DNA from: Lachnocurva sp045579705
GTDB lineage: Bacteria; Bacillota; Clostridia; Lachnospirales; Lachnospiraceae
Length of the DNA stretch: 21,005 nucleotides
NCBI GenBank assembly: GCA_045579705.1
Contig: JAZNMP010000031.1
Coordinates: 1 to 21,005 of the forward strand
Direction: 5' to 3'
Part shown: positions 20,551 to 21,005 of the stretch, piece by piece
Layout of the letters: each line of letters starts with the position of its first letter
Position numbering within the stretch: the first letter of the stretch is position 1
Notes under the pieces: generated by a model
Seen by the model: only the letters and a program-made list of their open reading frames with translations
The model's database searches: none
What the model was told of the DNA's origin: nothing
Made by a program: the position numbers and the translations under genes

Positions 20551-21005
20551 ATGAACAAAAAATTCAGGTGCTTAGGAAAGAAATTAGGACTATTATTAAT
20601 CGGATGCATGGTTATGATATGCAGTTTGATTCCAAGCAAAGTTACGGTTCATGCTGAAGAAAGTGACTTAAGACTTTTTGAGAAATCAGAATCTTTGAGC
20701 AAAGCAAATTCATACCACATGTATTCTGCTTTACTATATACTGGCGATTATTTACAGGCTAAACTGGTTTGTCCGCAGGATAAAGATGCTGATTTTGATT
20801 TGTTGTTATGTGATGAAAAGATGAATATTGTAAAGACGTCATCATATGGAACCTACATGCATAACAACAAAACTGAAGATGAAAATTTGGGATATAAATC
20901 GGATAAGAAGCAGCAGATGTATATTGTAGTTTACTGTTCAAGTATAGGTCAGAATGCGGGTAAGTATACTCTTACGTATAGCATGACGAAGAATGGTGAT
21001 GAAAA
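20551..21005 (+). CDS. Secreted protein, 3' truncated by the window
   Basis: An open frame of 151 codons with no stop before the window ends. The N-terminus is a signal peptide: basic MNKKFRCLGKK, hydrophobic core LGLLLIGCMVMICSLI, and a likely signal peptidase I site after VHA (residue 35). The mature part (GDYLQAKLVCPQDKDADFDLLLCDEKMNIV ... QMYIVVYCSS ... GKYTLTYSM) has the alternating strand pattern of a PPC-like beta-sandwich (bacterial pre-peptidase C-terminal domain), often found attached to secreted hydrolases. That is a resemblance, not a firm assignment, and the catalytic part, if any, lies outside the window. AGGAGG at 20536-20541 precedes the ATG by nine bases; a GTG directly before the ATG is an alternative start. 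Confidence 0.8.
   Translation, partial: MNKKFRCLGKKLGLLLIGCMVMICSLIPSKVTVHAEESDLRLFEKSESLSKANSYHMYSALLYTGDYLQAKLVCPQDKDADFDLLLCDEKMNIVKTSSYGTYMHNNKTEDENLGYKSDKKQQMYIVVYCSSIGQNAGKYTLTYSMTKNGDE

Overview
The window looks like chromosomal core sequence from a low-to-moderate GC anaerobic Firmicute, most likely Lachnospiraceae or a close clostridial relative. The reasons are strong AGGAGG-type ribosome binding sites, the tig-clpP-clpX-engB gene order, a class 1B dihydroorotate dehydrogenase with its PyrK subunit, and the protein repertoire. The genus cannot be fixed from the sequence alone. Sixteen complete genes have recognisable families, two complete genes encode proteins of unknown function, and one secreted-protein gene runs off the right edge.

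Layout. (1) 1-594 has no gene and is packed with hairpins and repeats. (2) A CYTH phosphatase-like gene (minus) and a DJ-1/PfpI gene (plus) diverge from a 121-base gap. (3) 1835-5995 is a protein quality-control block: trigger factor, ClpP, ClpX and the ribosome-assembly GTPase EngB, with a good extended -10 promoter before tig and a clear terminator after it. (4) A small membrane-anchored unknown protein (6046-6483) is followed by a repeat-rich gap, a terminator hairpin and a convergent CBS-domain membrane transporter-like gene. (5) From a divergent promoter pair at 8112-8177, a long plus-strand gene train starts with a TPR lipoprotein and runs through pyrC, pyrF, pyrK, pyrD and pyrE. It continues through a small three-helix membrane protein, an M29-like aminopeptidase, purE, purM, purN and purD, with overlaps or short gaps. 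(6) 19914-20550 is another repeat-rich gap with a purD-distal hairpin, a second copy of the left-edge repeat and a candidate structured element. A promoter there leads into a secreted protein truncated by the window end.

How the genes work together. The pyr genes cover the steps from carbamoyl-aspartate to UMP (dihydroorotase, dihydroorotate dehydrogenase with its FAD/2Fe-2S partner, orotate phosphoribosyltransferase, OMP decarboxylase). Carbamoyl-phosphate synthase and aspartate transcarbamylase are absent. The pur genes cover the GAR synthetase, GAR transformylase, AIR synthetase and AIR mutase steps, so the rest of both pathways must lie elsewhere. A leader motif, AAACC..GAAATATTTA, recurs before pyrK, purM and purD.

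Most coding content is ordinary housekeeping. The unexplained signal is in the intergenic DNA: a mosaic family of short hairpin repeats shared by the three large gaps, including a ~125-base nested hairpin duplicated near both ends of the window. There are also several overlapping-hairpin arrangements that could be regulatory. I saw no CRISPR array, tRNA, rRNA, insertion sequence or defence system.
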